DNA of 64,000 nt. Origin: Bacteroidales bacterium (lineage in GTDB: Bacteria; Bacteroidota; Bacteroidia; Bacteroidales; UBA932). Position numbers and translations under genes: made by a program. This document shows, in pieces, positions 8,348 through 17,944 of the stretch. The stretch lies in NCBI GenBank assembly GCA_017400135.1, contig JAFPVJ010000027.1, positions 62,001 to 126,000 on the forward strand, in the 5' to 3' direction. The stretch's first letter is position 1; each line of letters opens with the position of its first letter. Under the pieces are notes generated by a model. That model did not search any database and was not told the origin of the DNA. It saw only the letters and a program-made list of their open reading frames with translations.

Positions 8348-9064
8348 ATGAAAAAGACAGGGTGGCAGATTTTGTCGGAGATCCGGGAGGCCTTGGGCGT
8401 CATCAACGGGAAGATCGCGGAAGTGGAGCTGCAGCTCGCCGAGCTGGAAGGTTTCATGGACTTTGACGAAGAGGCGGAACCCGAGCCGGAGCCGGTCGCC
8501 AAGCCGGAGCCCGCTCCGAAACCGGTCCGGAAGCCCGAACCTGTCGTTGCGCCGGCCCCCGTCGCCGTGACTCCGGAACCGGACATCGTCCCTGAACCTG
8601 CACCCGTGGAGGAAGTCGCCATCGAACTGGACGACGTCGTCGAGATGCCCGAGCCGGAACCTGTCCCCGAACCAGAACCCGTCATCGTTCCTGAACCGGA
8701 ACCCGAACCGGTCTTTGCCCCCGAACCGGAACCGGCGCCCGTCGTTCCCGAGCCCGAGGCACCCAAGCCGAAACCGGCCGTCATCGACGTGATGGCGGAC
8801 AAATGCGCCTGGAAGACCGACATCCCCGGATCGCCGGTACGCAACATCATCAGCGGCATTTCGCTCAACGACCGCATCCTGTTCGTCAACACGCTCTTCA
8901 AGGGTGACGCGCAGGCCTTCCAGGCCACGATCTCCCTGTTCAATTCGTACGAGACCCTGTCCCAGGCGGAGGAATTCATCCTCAGCAACTATCCCGGCTG
9001 GAACCTCGATTCCGAGGTGGTCTACCGCTTCATGATGGCCGTGCGCCGCAAGCTGAGCCGGTGA
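8348..9064 (+). CDS. Uncharacterised protein with Glu-Pro-rich repeat linker
   Basis: 238 residues in three parts. Residues 1-45 look helical and coiled-coil-like ([29 protein letters not shown]). About residues 46-145 are a low-complexity (E/V/A)PEPxP linker, probably an extended rod like that of TonB. The C-terminal 90 residues are a compact conserved-looking domain ([18 protein letters not shown], then [15 protein letters not shown]). There is no signal peptide or membrane segment. The same C-terminal domain type occurs in Bacteroidota hypothetical proteins near rsmI; no function is known to me. The stop overlaps the rsmI ATG (TGATG). Confidence 0.8.
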   Translation: MKKTGWQILSEIREALGVINGKIAEVELQLAELEGFMDFDEEAEPEPEPVAKPEPAPKPVRKPEPVVAPAPVAVTPEPDIVPEPAPVEEVAIELDDVVEMPEPEPVPEPEPVIVPEPEPEPVFAPEPEPAPVVPEPEAPKPKPAVIDVMADKCAWKTDIPGSPVRNIISGISLNDRILFVNTLFKGDAQAFQATISLFNSYETLSQAEEFILSNYPGWNLDSEVVYRFMMAVRRKLSR

Positions 9065-9798
9065 TGGCGGGCAAGCTGTACATCGTTCCCACCCCTGTCG
9101 GCAACCTGGAGGACATGACCTTCCGGGCGGTGAAGGTGTTGCAGGAGGCGGACCTCATCCTGGCGGAAGATACCCGGACGACCACCGTCCTGCTCAAGCA
9201 CTATGACATCCACGGGAGACTGCAGTCGCATCACAAGTACAACGAGCACCAGACCGTAGAAGCCGTCAAGGAGCGTATCCTGGCGGGCCTGGACGTGGCT
9301 CTGGTGAGCGATGCCGGCACGCCCGGCGTATCGGACCCCGGTTTCCTGCTGGTGAGGACCTGCGCGGCGGAAGGGATCGAAGTCCAGACGCTGCCCGGTG
9401 CCACGGCCTGCATCCCGGCCGTCGTGTCTTCGGGACTGCCTTGCGACCGTTTCTGCTTCGAGGGCTTCCTTCCCCAGAAAAAGGGCCGCCAGACGGCGTT
9501 GAAGGCCCTGGCGGGGGAGACGCGGACGATGGTCTTCTACGAATCGCCCTACCGGCTGGTCAGGACCTTGGATCAATTCGCCGAAACCTTCGGCCCCGAC
9601 CGCCTCTGCTCCGTGGCGCGCGAGATATCCAAGATCCATGAAGAACACAGGCGCGGCACGCTCGCCGAGGTGTCGGCCTGGTTCAAGGAGCACGAACCCA
9701 AAGGTGAAATCGTCATCGTGGTGGCGGGCGCCCCGTCCCGTCGCAGAGAGAAAGAGGAGGGAGAAGATGAAAAAAACAGTTCCGGCGGAGGAAGATAG
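9064..9798 (+). CDS. rsmI: 16S rRNA (cytidine1402-2'-O)-methyltransferase
   Basis: SAM-dependent methyltransferase of the tetrapyrrole-methylase fold that modifies C1402 in the 30S decoding centre. Diagnostic stretches: LYIVPTPVGNLEDMTFRAVK, AEDTRTT, LVSDAGTPGVSDPG and FEGFLPQKKGRR-like FLPQKKGRQ. The ATG at 9064, overlapping the previous stop, is preferred over the GTG at 9061. Its 3' end overlaps the next gene by 32 bases. Confidence 0.95.
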   Translation: MAGKLYIVPTPVGNLEDMTFRAVKVLQEADLILAEDTRTTTVLLKHYDIHGRLQSHHKYNEHQTVEAVKERILAGLDVALVSDAGTPGVSDPGFLLVRTCAAEGIEVQTLPGATACIPAVVSSGLPCDRFCFEGFLPQKKGRQTALKALAGETRTMVFYESPYRLVRTLDQFAETFGPDRLCSVAREISKIHEEHRRGTLAEVSAWFKEHEPKGEIVIVVAGAPSRRREKEEGEDEKNSSGGGR

Positions 9799-10759
9799 AC
9801 GTCCTTCCGCGACATTCCGGGTGGGCGCGATCGCGCTCGTTTTCCTGATCATCGGTTACCAGCTGGCCCTGTTCGTGTACAAGGCCTCGGTATCGGCCGT
9901 CGTCGCGCACCGGGACAGGCCGGATACGGTCTATGTCGTGGATCCCGCCCTGGCCCGGAAGGTCCTGTCCGGGTCCGGGATGGCCGCTCATTCCGGCCCT
10001 GACACCACGGAGAGCACCGTCATTGCCGGCTCCGACCGGGGTTCTGAGATGGCCGGTCAGGCCGGCCTTGACGCTTTTACCGTCCGGCGCGACGCCTCCC
10101 ATTCGCCACAGGCCCAGGCCGTCGAACGCCGTTTCGCGCCCCGGCGCTACGAATCCTTCCCCTTCAATCCCAATACGGCGACGGAAGAGGAGTTCCGGCG
10201 TCTCGGATTCAGCGAGAAACAGGCGCAGGCCATCCTGCATTACCGGGAAAAGGGCGGGCGCTTCCGCCGCAGGGAAGACTTCGCCCGCTCCTTCGTGGTC
10301 GCGGATTCCGTCTTCGAGAGGCTGGAACCCTACATCCGCATTCCGAAAGTGGATCTGAACACCGCGGATTCGGCCGCTTTCGACGCCCTGCCGGGCATCG
10401 GTCCCTTCTATGCCGGCAGGATGGTCTCCTACCGGCGGGAACTGGGCGGCTACTCCTATCCCGAACAACTGATGGACATCTGGAAGTTCGACCGCGGGAA
10501 ATACGACGCACTCGCCGACCTGATCGTCGTCTCAAAGCCCTACCGATATCCCCTCTGGACCCTTCCGGAAGACTCCTTGAAACGGCATCCCTACATCCGC
10601 TCCTACGCCGCCCACGGCATCGTCCTTTTTCGCTCTGCCTCCCCGCAGGAAGACTGGACCGTGGAAAACCTCGTCAAGGCCGGCATCCTGAAACCCGAGC
10701 AGGGCGCCAAACTCAGCCCTTGCGTGGATGGTGCTCCAGCACCGACGCCTGCCAGGTAG
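9767..10759 (+). CDS. Membrane-anchored helix-hairpin-helix (ComEA-like) protein
   Basis: 330 residues from the ATG at 9767. One N-terminal membrane segment (about residues 20-42, FRVGAIALVFLIIGYQLALF) is followed by a low-complexity spacer. Helix-hairpin-helix modules follow: FPFNPNTATEEEFRRLGFSEKQAQAILHYR, then VDLNTADSAAFDALPGIGPFYAGRMVSYR, and a third weaker copy near YSYPEQLMDIWKF. ComEA-like proteins bind DNA at the cell envelope in natural competence; Bacteroidota have many uncharacterised relatives, so a DNA-uptake role is only suggested. The gene overlaps rsmI by 32 bases and xerD (opposite strand) by 47. Confidence 0.82.
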   Translation: MKKTVPAEEDRRPSATFRVGAIALVFLIIGYQLALFVYKASVSAVVAHRDRPDTVYVVDPALARKVLSGSGMAAHSGPDTTESTVIAGSDRGSEMAGQAGLDAFTVRRDASHSPQAQAVERRFAPRRYESFPFNPNTATEEEFRRLGFSEKQAQAILHYREKGGRFRRREDFARSFVVADSVFERLEPYIRIPKVDLNTADSAAFDALPGIGPFYAGRMVSYRRELGGYSYPEQLMDIWKFDRGKYDALADLIVVSKPYRYPLWTLPEDSLKRHPYIRSYAAHGIVLFRSASPQEDWTVENLVKAGILKPEQGAKLSPCVDGAPAPTPAR

Positions 10760-11597
10760 ACGAATCGACGTGCGTGTAGATCTCCGTCGTCAGGATGCTC
10801 TCGTGCCCCAGCATCTCCTGCACCGCCCGCAGGTCCGCCCCGTGCTCGATCAGATGCGTGGCGAAACTGTGCCGGAACGTATGCGGCGAAATCTCCTTCC
10901 GGATACCGGCCGACAGCGCCTGCGCCTTGATCATGTTGAACATCGAAACCCGGCTCAGCGAGCGCCCGAAACGGTTCAGGAACAAGATGTCCTCGGATTC
11001 CGTGTCCGCCGGTGCGATCCGGGCCGCCAGATAGGCCCGGACGGCGTCCGCCGCCGCTTCGCCCAGCGGAACGATGCGCTGCTTGTCGCCCTTGCCGATG
11101 ATGCGTACGAACCCTTCGTCCAGGTACACGTCCGAAATCCGCAGCCCCACGGCCTCCGACACGCGCAGGCCGCAGCCGTACAGGACCTCCAGGATAGCCC
11201 GGTCCCGCAATCCCGCCCAGTCGGACAGGTTCACGGACTCCAGGATGGACGTGACCTCCTCCTCGGACAGGACGGCCGGCAGATAACGTCCCAGCTTGGG
11301 CGCCTCCACCGGATCGCAGGGGTTGTCCTTCCTTTCTCCTTCCAGGATCATCCAGTCGAAAAAAGACCGCAGCGACGAGAGGATATGCGCCTGGGTGCGC
11401 TTGGACACCTTGTCCGAGCGCTCCGCCAGATAGTCCATCACGGCATCCGGACCGGCGTCGGTGGGCGTGACCCCGGAAGCCTCGAAGAAATCCCGCACCT
11501 CGGAGCGGTAGGATGCCACCGTGTGGGGCGACATCTGCCGTTCCATCCGCAGATAATAGGCGTAATCCTTAATCCAGCGTTGCGTAGTCGCGTCCAT
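10713..11597 (-). CDS. xerD: Site-specific tyrosine recombinase XerD-type
   Basis: 294 residues with an N-terminal SAM-like core-binding domain and a C-terminal catalytic domain. The catalytic set is complete: R145 (GCGLRVSEAV), K169 or K172 (GKGDKQRIVP), H239 and R242 (SPHTFRHSFATHL), H265 (LGHES) and Tyr274 (TEIYTHV). Size and motifs fit XerC/XerD chromosome-dimer resolvases, not an integrase: no phage or mobile genes surround it. The 5' end overlaps the DPP III gene by 29 bases. The XerD rather than XerC label is a judgement. Confidence 0.88.
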   Translation of the reverse strand: MDATTQRWIKDYAYYLRMERQMSPHTVASYRSEVRDFFEASGVTPTDAGPDAVMDYLAERSDKVSKRTQAHILSSLRSFFDWMILEGERKDNPCDPVEAPKLGRYLPAVLSEEEVTSILESVNLSDWAGLRDRAILEVLYGCGLRVSEAVGLRISDVYLDEGFVRIIGKGDKQRIVPLGEAAADAVRAYLAARIAPADTESEDILFLNRFGRSLSRVSMFNMIKAQALSAGIRKEISPHTFRHSFATHLIEHGADLRAVQEMLGHESILTTEIYTHVDSSTWQASVLEHHPRKG

Positions 11598-13560
11598 AGG
11601 CGAGCATCTGCTTCAGATAGTCGTCGTTGTAGACCAGCCTGTAGTCCACGGTCTTGCCCCGGCGGACCACCGGCACGATGTCCGGATTGATGAAGCCGCC
11701 GTACGGTTTCAGACCCAGCGCATCGTAGCGCTCCTTGACCTCCTTGTGCAGGACGGGGTCGATGTGGACCGCGTAGGTCTCCACCAGCGCCTTGCCGGCG
11801 GCATAGTCGCCCTCGGACTTGATGCGCTGGATCTCGGCGAGCAGCTGCGCGAACAGGCCCCGCAGCGCCTCATAGTCGTTGACGACGAAATAGGTCTTGC
11901 CGTCGCGCACCCGCTTCTCGATGACCTTGTCGGCCGCGCCCTTCTCATAGCACCATTGGGCGATCAGCTGGCGGTTCTGCATGTGCGCTTCGGTGTTGGA
12001 CTTGCCCAGCTCCACGCGGTTGAACTGCACCATCAGGCCGTTGCGGATGTAGCCGGCATATTCGGCCTTGTAGGCCTCCGGCGAAGGCAGGATGCCCAGT
12101 TCGACCAGTTTCGGGTCGGCGGCATAGTAGAGGCCGAAGAGGTCGGCGCGCGCTTCCTCCAGGGTCGAGGAGTATTCGCCCATCGCCGTGGTCGAGACGC
12201 CCGGCAGCAACTGGCCGGAACCGTGACCCAGACACTCGTGCAGGTCGGTGTGGATCTCGTCGGCGATGCCGCCGTACTGCTTGGCCAGGGCGATCTCCGC
12301 CTCGTCCCAGGCGAATTCGGCGAGGGTGCTGTTGGGCAGTTCCTGGGCCGAAAGGTCGTAGGCGTGGGTGATGTTGGCGATGGTGACCGACTTGGAGCCG
12401 TAGTCCTTGCGGATCCAGTCCGCGTTGGGCAGGTTGATACCGATCGGAGTCGAAGGATAGCAGTCGCCGGCGAGGGCCAGGGCGTTGATGACCTTGGCCG
12501 ACACGCCCTTGACCGTCTTTTTCTTGAAACGCGGATCGACGGGGGAGTGGTCCTCGAACCACTGGGCGTTGGCGCTCAAGATCTCGGTGCGCTTGGATGC
12601 CTCGTCGTCGCGAATGTTGACCAGCGCCTCCCAGGCGCCCTTGCGCCCGAGCGGGTCGTTGTAGTCCTCGACGAAGCCGTTGACGAAGTCCACCTTGCCG
12701 AGGGTGTCCCGCACCCAGGCGATGTTGTACTCGTCCCAGAGACGCAGGTCGCCGGTACGGTAATATTTGACCAGCAGGTCGATATATTCCTTCTGCAAGT
12801 CCGATTCCGCATACAGGGCCGCCTGTTCGAGTTCGGAGCAGATCCTGTCGATGGCAGGCCCGTAAATGCCTCCGGACTTCCAGGGCTTTTCCACAACCTG
12901 TCCGTCTTCCTTGACCACCTTGGAGTTGAGGCCGTAGGAGACGGGCGTCTCATCGGTGGGATCCGCCAGGGCCGCATAGTAGGCTTCCACCTCCTCGCGC
13001 GTCACGCCTTCGTAGAAGTTGACGGCCGACAGAGCCACGATATCGCCGTCCGGCGAAGTGGAACGGCGCTGAAGGAAGTCGTCCCCATAGACGAAGTCCA
13101 GCAGCTGCGCCGAGTCGCCCTTGTACCCGACGGCTTCCAGCAGGGAGTCGAAATAGTCCCGGCTGCAGGCGGGGAAGAACTTGTCTTCGGCATAGTGGTG
13201 ATGGACGCCGTTGGAGAAGAAGACGCGCTTGGCGTAGACGAGCCAGTCCTGCCATTCGGCGCATTCCTTGTCGCCCTTGTATTCATTCAGGACCTGCTCC
13301 AGGGCGTGGCGGAGGGGCAGGTTATACTGGCAGTTCTGGTCCCAGAAGATGTCGCGTCCCCATTTGGCCGCTTCGGCCAGGTGGTAGGCGTAGGCTTTCT
13401 GCTCAAGGGTCAGGGCGTCCCAGCCGGGGACCTGATAGCGCATCACCTTGATGTCGGCGAAAGTATCCAGGGTATACTTGAACTCCTCTTTTTTTTGCGT
13501 GCAGGCGACGGCGGCCGCCACCGATCCCGTGAGAATCAACATTTTGACGAAAGTTTTCAT
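11569..13560 (-). CDS. Dipeptidyl-peptidase III (M49), lipoprotein
   Basis: Zinc exopeptidase releasing N-terminal dipeptides. From the chosen start [10 protein letters not shown] (663 residues), the motif H441-E-C-L-G-H446 and the second motif EEARAD (E468/E469) match DPP III; HECLGH rather than HELLGH is the form known from the Bacteroides enzyme, at nearly the same residue numbers. A lipoprotein-like signal ends at Cys20 (GSVAAAVAC), so it is probably exported. The longer frame begins upstream of the -7 box (13579-13586), and MKNM at 13569 would leave almost no leader, so the ATG at 13560 was preferred. Confidence 0.92.
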   Translation of the reverse strand: MKTFVKMLILTGSVAAAVACTQKKEEFKYTLDTFADIKVMRYQVPGWDALTLEQKAYAYHLAEAAKWGRDIFWDQNCQYNLPLRHALEQVLNEYKGDKECAEWQDWLVYAKRVFFSNGVHHHYAEDKFFPACSRDYFDSLLEAVGYKGDSAQLLDFVYGDDFLQRRSTSPDGDIVALSAVNFYEGVTREEVEAYYAALADPTDETPVSYGLNSKVVKEDGQVVEKPWKSGGIYGPAIDRICSELEQAALYAESDLQKEYIDLLVKYYRTGDLRLWDEYNIAWVRDTLGKVDFVNGFVEDYNDPLGRKGAWEALVNIRDDEASKRTEILSANAQWFEDHSPVDPRFKKKTVKGVSAKVINALALAGDCYPSTPIGINLPNADWIRKDYGSKSVTIANITHAYDLSAQELPNSTLAEFAWDEAEIALAKQYGGIADEIHTDLHECLGHGSGQLLPGVSTTAMGEYSSTLEEARADLFGLYYAADPKLVELGILPSPEAYKAEYAGYIRNGLMVQFNRVELGKSNTEAHMQNRQLIAQWCYEKGAADKVIEKRVRDGKTYFVVNDYEALRGLFAQLLAEIQRIKSEGDYAAGKALVETYAVHIDPVLHKEVKERYDALGLKPYGGFINPDIVPVVRRGKTVDYRLVYNDDYLKQMLAYGRDYATLD

Positions 13561-13578
13561 ATTCTTCATTTTCTTGTG

Positions 13579-13595
13579 CAAAAGTAGTAAATTTG
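13579..13595. promoter_or_regulatory. Divergent -7 boxes of DPP III and tpiA
   Basis: Minus strand TACTTTTG (13586-13579) for DPP III; plus strand TAAATTTG (13588-13595) for tpiA. Only one base separates the two boxes. The -33 elements are not clear. Confidence 0.5.
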
Positions 13596-13634
13596 CGCCG
13601 CGAAAATAGTAAAACACAACAAATATCGTCACTT

Positions 13635-14390
13635 ATGAGAAAGAAAATCGTTGCGGGAAACTGGAAGATGAACACCACCGTTCCCGAGGGCGTTGAGCTC
13701 GCCAAAGCAGTCGTTGCCAAATCCGTCGAGGTCCCTGCCGGCGTCGGACTGATCGTCGCCACCCCGGCCACCCACCTCTGCCCCGTCGCCGAGGTCGTGA
13801 AGGGCACGCGCGTCGAGCTTTCCGCCGAGAACTGCGCGGACAAGGAGAAGGGCGCCTACACGGGTGAAGTCAGCGCCGCCATGGTCGCTTCGACCGGTGC
13901 GCAGTGGACCATCCTGGGTCACTCCGAGCGCCGTCAGTACTATGGAGAGACCGATGAGAAACTCGTCGAGAAAGTGAAACTCGCTCTGGCCAATAGCCTG
14001 AAGGTCATCCTCTGCGTCGGTGAGAACCTGGAGGAGCGGGAGGCGGAGCGCCACTTCGAGGTGGTGAAGACCCAGACCGAGAACGTCCTCTTCCAGTTCA
14101 CGGCGGAAGAGATGGCTTCCATCGTGATCGCCTACGAGCCCGTCTGGGCCATCGGTACCGGCAAGACCGCGACCGCGGAGCAGGCCGAAGAGATCCACGC
14201 CTTCATCCGCAAGGTCCTCGCCGACCATTTCGGCAAGAAAGTCGCTGCGGACATGACCATCCTCTATGGCGGCAGCTGCAAGCCTTCCAACGCGAAGGAG
14301 CTTTTCGCCCAGCCCGACATCGACGGCGGTCTGATCGGCGGCGCGTCCCTCAAGGCCGACGACTTCATCGGCATCGCGCTGGCGTTCTAG
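13635..14390 (+). CDS. tpiA: Triosephosphate isomerase
   Basis: Interconverts dihydroxyacetone phosphate and glyceraldehyde 3-phosphate in glycolysis. 251 residues. Motifs: GNWKMN with the catalytic Lys, the electrophilic His in GHSERR, the catalytic Glu in [14 protein letters not shown], and the phosphate-binding [13 protein letters not shown] and GGLIGGASL near the end. The ATG at 13635 ([11 protein letters not shown]) is the conserved start. A strong terminator follows at 14415-14445, so it is probably transcribed alone. Confidence 0.98.
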   Translation: MRKKIVAGNWKMNTTVPEGVELAKAVVAKSVEVPAGVGLIVATPATHLCPVAEVVKGTRVELSAENCADKEKGAYTGEVSAAMVASTGAQWTILGHSERRQYYGETDEKLVEKVKLALANSLKVILCVGENLEEREAERHFEVVKTQTENVLFQFTAEEMASIVIAYEPVWAIGTGKTATAEQAEEIHAFIRKVLADHFGKKVAADMTILYGGSCKPSNAKELFAQPDIDGGLIGGASLKADDFIGIALAF

Positions 14391-14414
14391 TCTGCCTCGA
14401 CTTTACAGGTATGA

Positions 14415-14445
14415 CCGTCCGGGAACCGATCCCGGGCGGTTTTTT
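14415..14445 (+). terminator. Rho-independent terminator of tpiA
   Basis: CCGTCCGGGA, loop ACCGA, TCCCGGGCGG, then six T. The 10-bp stem has one G-T wobble and starts 25 bases after the tpiA stop. Confidence 0.9.
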
Positions 14446-14520
14446 CTTTTCCTGCCGGTCTCCGGAGGGCCTGTCGGTAAAGCGGCGTTGTTGTCTTTGA
14501 AAAAATAATGTATTTTTACA

Positions 14521-17052
14521 ATGCTTATGTGTTTCATCAAACCGATTCCCTTTATCCTCTTGTTTCTCTCGCTTTCCTGCATGAGAACTGCTCCGGCCGT
14601 GGAGGAAGGAGTCAGCCGGTCTCTCGCCACGTATCGCTCGGAGATGGTTTCTGATGTCCGCTACGACCTTGCATTCCTTCTTCCGTCGGATCCCGGCCAA
14701 AGGGTGATGGGTTGTGAGGGTGTTGTATTCTCCCTGAAGAAAAGGGCATCTATCCAGCTGGATTTCCGGGGCGGTCCTGACTCGGTCCTGGGAGTGAAGG
14801 TCAATGGAACAGAACGCCCGGCCGACTGTCGAAATGAGCATATTTTCATTAGCGGACGATGGCTCCGGAAAGGGACGAACAAGGTCGAGGTGTCATTTAT
14901 CTCTGACAGCCGTTCCCTCAACCGCAATCCGGGTTATCTTTATACCCTATTTGTGCCCGATCGTGCCCGGACCGTCTTTCCTTGTTTCGACCAGCCGGAC
15001 ATGAAGGGGCGTTTTTCCCTCAGGCTCGATCTCCCGGCCGCATGGGAAGCCGTCTCAAACAGTCCCGTCCAGTCCGCCGAGGTGTCAGGGGATCGGAAAG
15101 TGATCACATTCGAGGAGACCCCTCCGCTGAGCACCTATCTGTTCGCTTTTGCGGCAGGAGAGTGGCAGAAAGTAACCCGTATGCGGAACGGAAGGCCGCT
15201 GAGCGCCTATTACCGGGAGACGGACCCGGACAAAGTGGCCCAACTGGACGAAATCTTCGATCAGGTATTCCACTCCCTGGACTGGATGGAAGAATACACG
15301 GGGATTCCCTGTCCTTTCGGGAAATACGACTTCGTGATCGTTCCGGGATTCCAGTTCGGCGGCATGGAGCACCCGGGAGCCATCCTCTACAACGACAAGC
15401 GCATCTTCCTCGGGGCTTCTCCGACTACTGCGGAAAAGTTGTCTCGGATCGAACTCATCGCCCACGAAACCTCCCATCTGTGGTTTGGGGATGCCGTTAC
15501 CATGCGCTGGTTCAATGACGTCTGGACCAAGGAGGTCTTTGCGAACTATTTCGGTGCCAGGATATCGACCCCGTTCTTCCCGGAAGTGAACGTCCCGCTC
15601 CGTGACTTCAGGAACTTCAACGTCAATGCATACGCCGAGGACCGGACGGCGGGGACGAATGCCATCCGCCGGGATCTTCCGAATCTCTCCAGTGCCGGTC
15701 TCATCTATGGGAACATCGTTTATGACAAGGCCCCGGTCGTGATGCGTATGCTCTCCGACCTTCTGGGTGAGGAGGCCTTCCGGGACGGTGTGCGGGAATA
15801 TCTCCGAACCTATCTGTACGGCAATGCCGACTGGAATGACCTCATTTCTATCTTGGACAGCCGGACCGAACTGAATCTGAGGGCATGGAGCCGTGTGTGG
15901 GTGGAAGAAAAGGGTATGCCGAAGATCAGCTACTCCATCGTGGGTGACACGCTCTCCGTGCGGCAGGAGGACCCGCAGGGAAGGGGCCTGGTCTGGCCGC
16001 AGCGTATCTCCTTCGGGGATGCGGCGGGCGAGACGGCCGCTACGGTGTGGAGCGATGCCCCGGTGGTCTCCGTAGTGCTCCCGAAGGCTCATCCTGAAGT
16101 CCTTTTTCCGGATCCGGATGCCCAGTCATACGCTTGGTTTGTACTGGACAAAGCGACTGCAGAGGCTGCGATGGCGATGCTCCCTGCCATTCCACGGCCG
16201 GAAGAGAGACTGACACTGCTGGCCACCCTTTACGAGAACACACTTTGTGGGGACCTTGTCCCGGATGCCTTTATTGAAGTTCTGGGCAGGATGCTGCGTG
16301 TCGAGCGCGATCCGCTCATTGCCGGAGCTGCCTCTTCCTTCCTGAAGACGCTTTCCATCCATGGACCCCTTGCCGGCTCCGAGCGCCTGGAGAGCTTGCT
16401 TTTCGAAGTGGTTTCTGACAGGTCGGTTTCAGAAGAAATACGTCTGACGGCGTTCCGCACCCTATTCGGGGTGTTTCAGACGGATAATGTCCGATCCACC
16501 CTTTGGAAAGTCTTCCGGGAAGGGAATGGGTATCAGGGACTGAAACTGGGCGTGCAGGACTACATGACCCTCGCCTACGAGCTTGCGATACGGTTTCCCG
16601 ATCGATATGAACTGATCCGTACGTTCCAGGAAGGGCGACTGGAAAACCCGGATCTCTTGCGGGAGTTCCGCTATGTATACAGGGCGGTATCCCCGGACAG
16701 GGAATTCAGGGACTCGCTTTTCTCCTCACTCCTTTCCCCGGAGAACCGGAGCGTGGAACCCTGGGCTGCATCGGTCTTGTCTTATCTCAATCACCCTCTC
16801 CGCCAGAAGGAGGCGCTATCCTACATCTATCCGGGGCTGGAAGAATTGCCGGAAGTACAGCGTACGGGGGATATCTTCTTCCCGAAGAACTGGTGTACGA
16901 GCCTTCTTCGAGGCCATGGAAGCAAGGAGGCCTGCTCGGAGGTGGAACGTTTTCTCCATAATCATCCGGACTTTCCTGAACTGCTGAAAGGGAAACTATT
17001 ACAGAGCGCGGATTGTCTCCTCCGGCAGAAAGGGGATGGGGAAATGAAATAA
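14521..17052 (+). CDS. M1-family zinc aminopeptidase, lipoprotein
   Basis: 843 residues. The signal has a lipobox ending at Cys20 (LLFLSLSC; ATGs at 14521 and 14527 are both possible). The exopeptidase motif is GGMEHPGA at residues 280-287 (GAMEN in classical members), and the zinc site is H315-E-T-S-H319 with E338 (NDVWTKEVFANY). The remaining half is an ERAP1-like helical C-terminal domain. Expected role: periplasmic or surface removal of N-terminal residues from peptides, feeding the same peptide pool as DPP III. The spacer before it holds TTG-N19-TATTTTTA, a weak promoter giving a very short leader. Confidence 0.93.
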   Translation: MLMCFIKPIPFILLFLSLSCMRTAPAVEEGVSRSLATYRSEMVSDVRYDLAFLLPSDPGQRVMGCEGVVFSLKKRASIQLDFRGGPDSVLGVKVNGTERPADCRNEHIFISGRWLRKGTNKVEVSFISDSRSLNRNPGYLYTLFVPDRARTVFPCFDQPDMKGRFSLRLDLPAAWEAVSNSPVQSAEVSGDRKVITFEETPPLSTYLFAFAAGEWQKVTRMRNGRPLSAYYRETDPDKVAQLDEIFDQVFHSLDWMEEYTGIPCPFGKYDFVIVPGFQFGGMEHPGAILYNDKRIFLGASPTTAEKLSRIELIAHETSHLWFGDAVTMRWFNDVWTKEVFANYFGARISTPFFPEVNVPLRDFRNFNVNAYAEDRTAGTNAIRRDLPNLSSAGLIYGNIVYDKAPVVMRMLSDLLGEEAFRDGVREYLRTYLYGNADWNDLISILDSRTELNLRAWSRVWVEEKGMPKISYSIVGDTLSVRQEDPQGRGLVWPQRISFGDAAGETAATVWSDAPVVSVVLPKAHPEVLFPDPDAQSYAWFVLDKATAEAAMAMLPAIPRPEERLTLLATLYENTLCGDLVPDAFIEVLGRMLRVERDPLIAGAASSFLKTLSIHGPLAGSERLESLLFEVVSDRSVSEEIRLTAFRTLFGVFQTDNVRSTLWKVFREGNGYQGLKLGVQDYMTLAYELAIRFPDRYELIRTFQEGRLENPDLLREFRYVYRAVSPDREFRDSLFSSLLSPENRSVEPWAASVLSYLNHPLRQKEALSYIYPGLEELPEVQRTGDIFFPKNWCTSLLRGHGSKEACSEVERFLHNHPDFPELLKGKLLQSADCLLRQKGDGEMK

Positions 17053-17057
17053 GTTTT

Positions 17058-17065
17058 TATATTTG
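17058..17065 (+). promoter_or_regulatory. -7 box of the sugar isomerase/oxidoreductase pair
   Basis: TATATTTG just after the M1 peptidase stop, with the next ATG at 17073. This would give a nearly leaderless transcript. No good -33 element. Confidence 0.4.
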
Positions 17066-17072
17066 TGTCATT

Positions 17073-17942
17073 ATGAAGAAGTTTTTCCAAATCTACGGTA
17101 TCGTTCTCCTGTCTGCCCTGGCTCTGGCGGGCTGCAAGGAGACGGTGGCCACCTTCGATCTTGACGAGCACATCGGCATCTGCGGACTGAACCGCGCCCC
17201 GGCTGCCGTGGCCTGCGGACTGGACTATCTGGAGGCGAACGTGTCCTCATTCCTGGTCCCGGAGCAGCCGGATTCGGTCTTTGCCGCCCAGCGGAAGATG
17301 GCCGATACCCTGGGCCTGCCCATCTATTCGGCCAACGGCTTCTTCCCCCGCGACATCCTGGTCGTGGGACCGGAGGCTGACCTGGAACGGGCCGGGCGCT
17401 ATGCGGAAGTCGCCATCCGGCGCGCCGCCGAGGCCGGGATCAAGATCCTGGTCCTGGGCAGCAGCCGTTCCCGCACCATTCCCGAGGACTTCCCGCGCGA
17501 GGAAGCTGAGGATCAGTTCCTTTCCCTGCTGAACAATATGGTGCCCGTGGCCGAGGAATGCGATGTCATCGTGGCAATCGAGCCCCTGCAGGAGAGCGAA
17601 ACCAATTTCATCAATACGGTGGAGGAAGGCGCTGAGATGGCCCGCAAGACCGGCAGTCCCCACATCTGCGTCATTGCCGACATCTTCCACATGATGCGGG
17701 TAGGGGAGACCCCGTCCGGCATCCTCGCCGCGGCGGACAAACTGGTCCACTGCCACATCGCGGAAGTGGGGGACCGCACGGCTCCCGGCGTCGCGGGCGA
17801 TGACTTCACCCCGTATTTCAGGGCGCTGAAGAAGATCGGCTATACGGGCCGCATTTCCTTCGAGTGCAAGTGGCACGACGTGGCGACCGAGCTGCCCGTC
17901 GCCGTCCAGGTTTTGAAAGAACAAATCCAATCCGTCAAATAA
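17073..17942 (+). CDS. Sugar phosphate isomerase/epimerase-like TIM-barrel lipoprotein
   Basis: 289 residues. The lipoprotein signal MKKFFQIYGIVLLSALALAGC is followed by an AP-endonuclease-2/xylose-isomerase-like TIM barrel. Putative metal ligands: Glu in IVAIEPLQ, Asp and His in IADIFHMM, His in HCHIAEVGDR, and Glu in RISFECKW. These match the family of sugar epimerases and isomerases, including those acting in 3-keto-sugar metabolism. The lipobox implies a periplasmic or surface enzyme, unusual for this normally cytoplasmic family but recurrent in Bacteroidota. Two bases separate it from the oxidoreductase gene, so they form an operon. Confidence 0.85.
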   Translation: MKKFFQIYGIVLLSALALAGCKETVATFDLDEHIGICGLNRAPAAVACGLDYLEANVSSFLVPEQPDSVFAAQRKMADTLGLPIYSANGFFPRDILVVGPEADLERAGRYAEVAIRRAAEAGIKILVLGSSRSRTIPEDFPREEAEDQFLSLLNNMVPVAEECDVIVAIEPLQESETNFINTVEEGAEMARKTGSPHICVIADIFHMMRVGETPSGILAAADKLVHCHIAEVGDRTAPGVAGDDFTPYFRALKKIGYTGRISFECKWHDVATELPVAVQVLKEQIQSVK

Positions 17943-17944
17943 TC

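Noticed and set aside
8480-8770. Repeat-rich stretch that could suggest a CRISPR or minisatellite array
   Set aside because: Units are irregular codon-level Glu-Pro repeats within an intact reading frame, with no spacers.
10713-11597. Tyrosine recombinase as mark of an integrated element
   Set aside because: Its length and motifs fit XerD, and no phage, relaxase or attachment repeats lie nearby.
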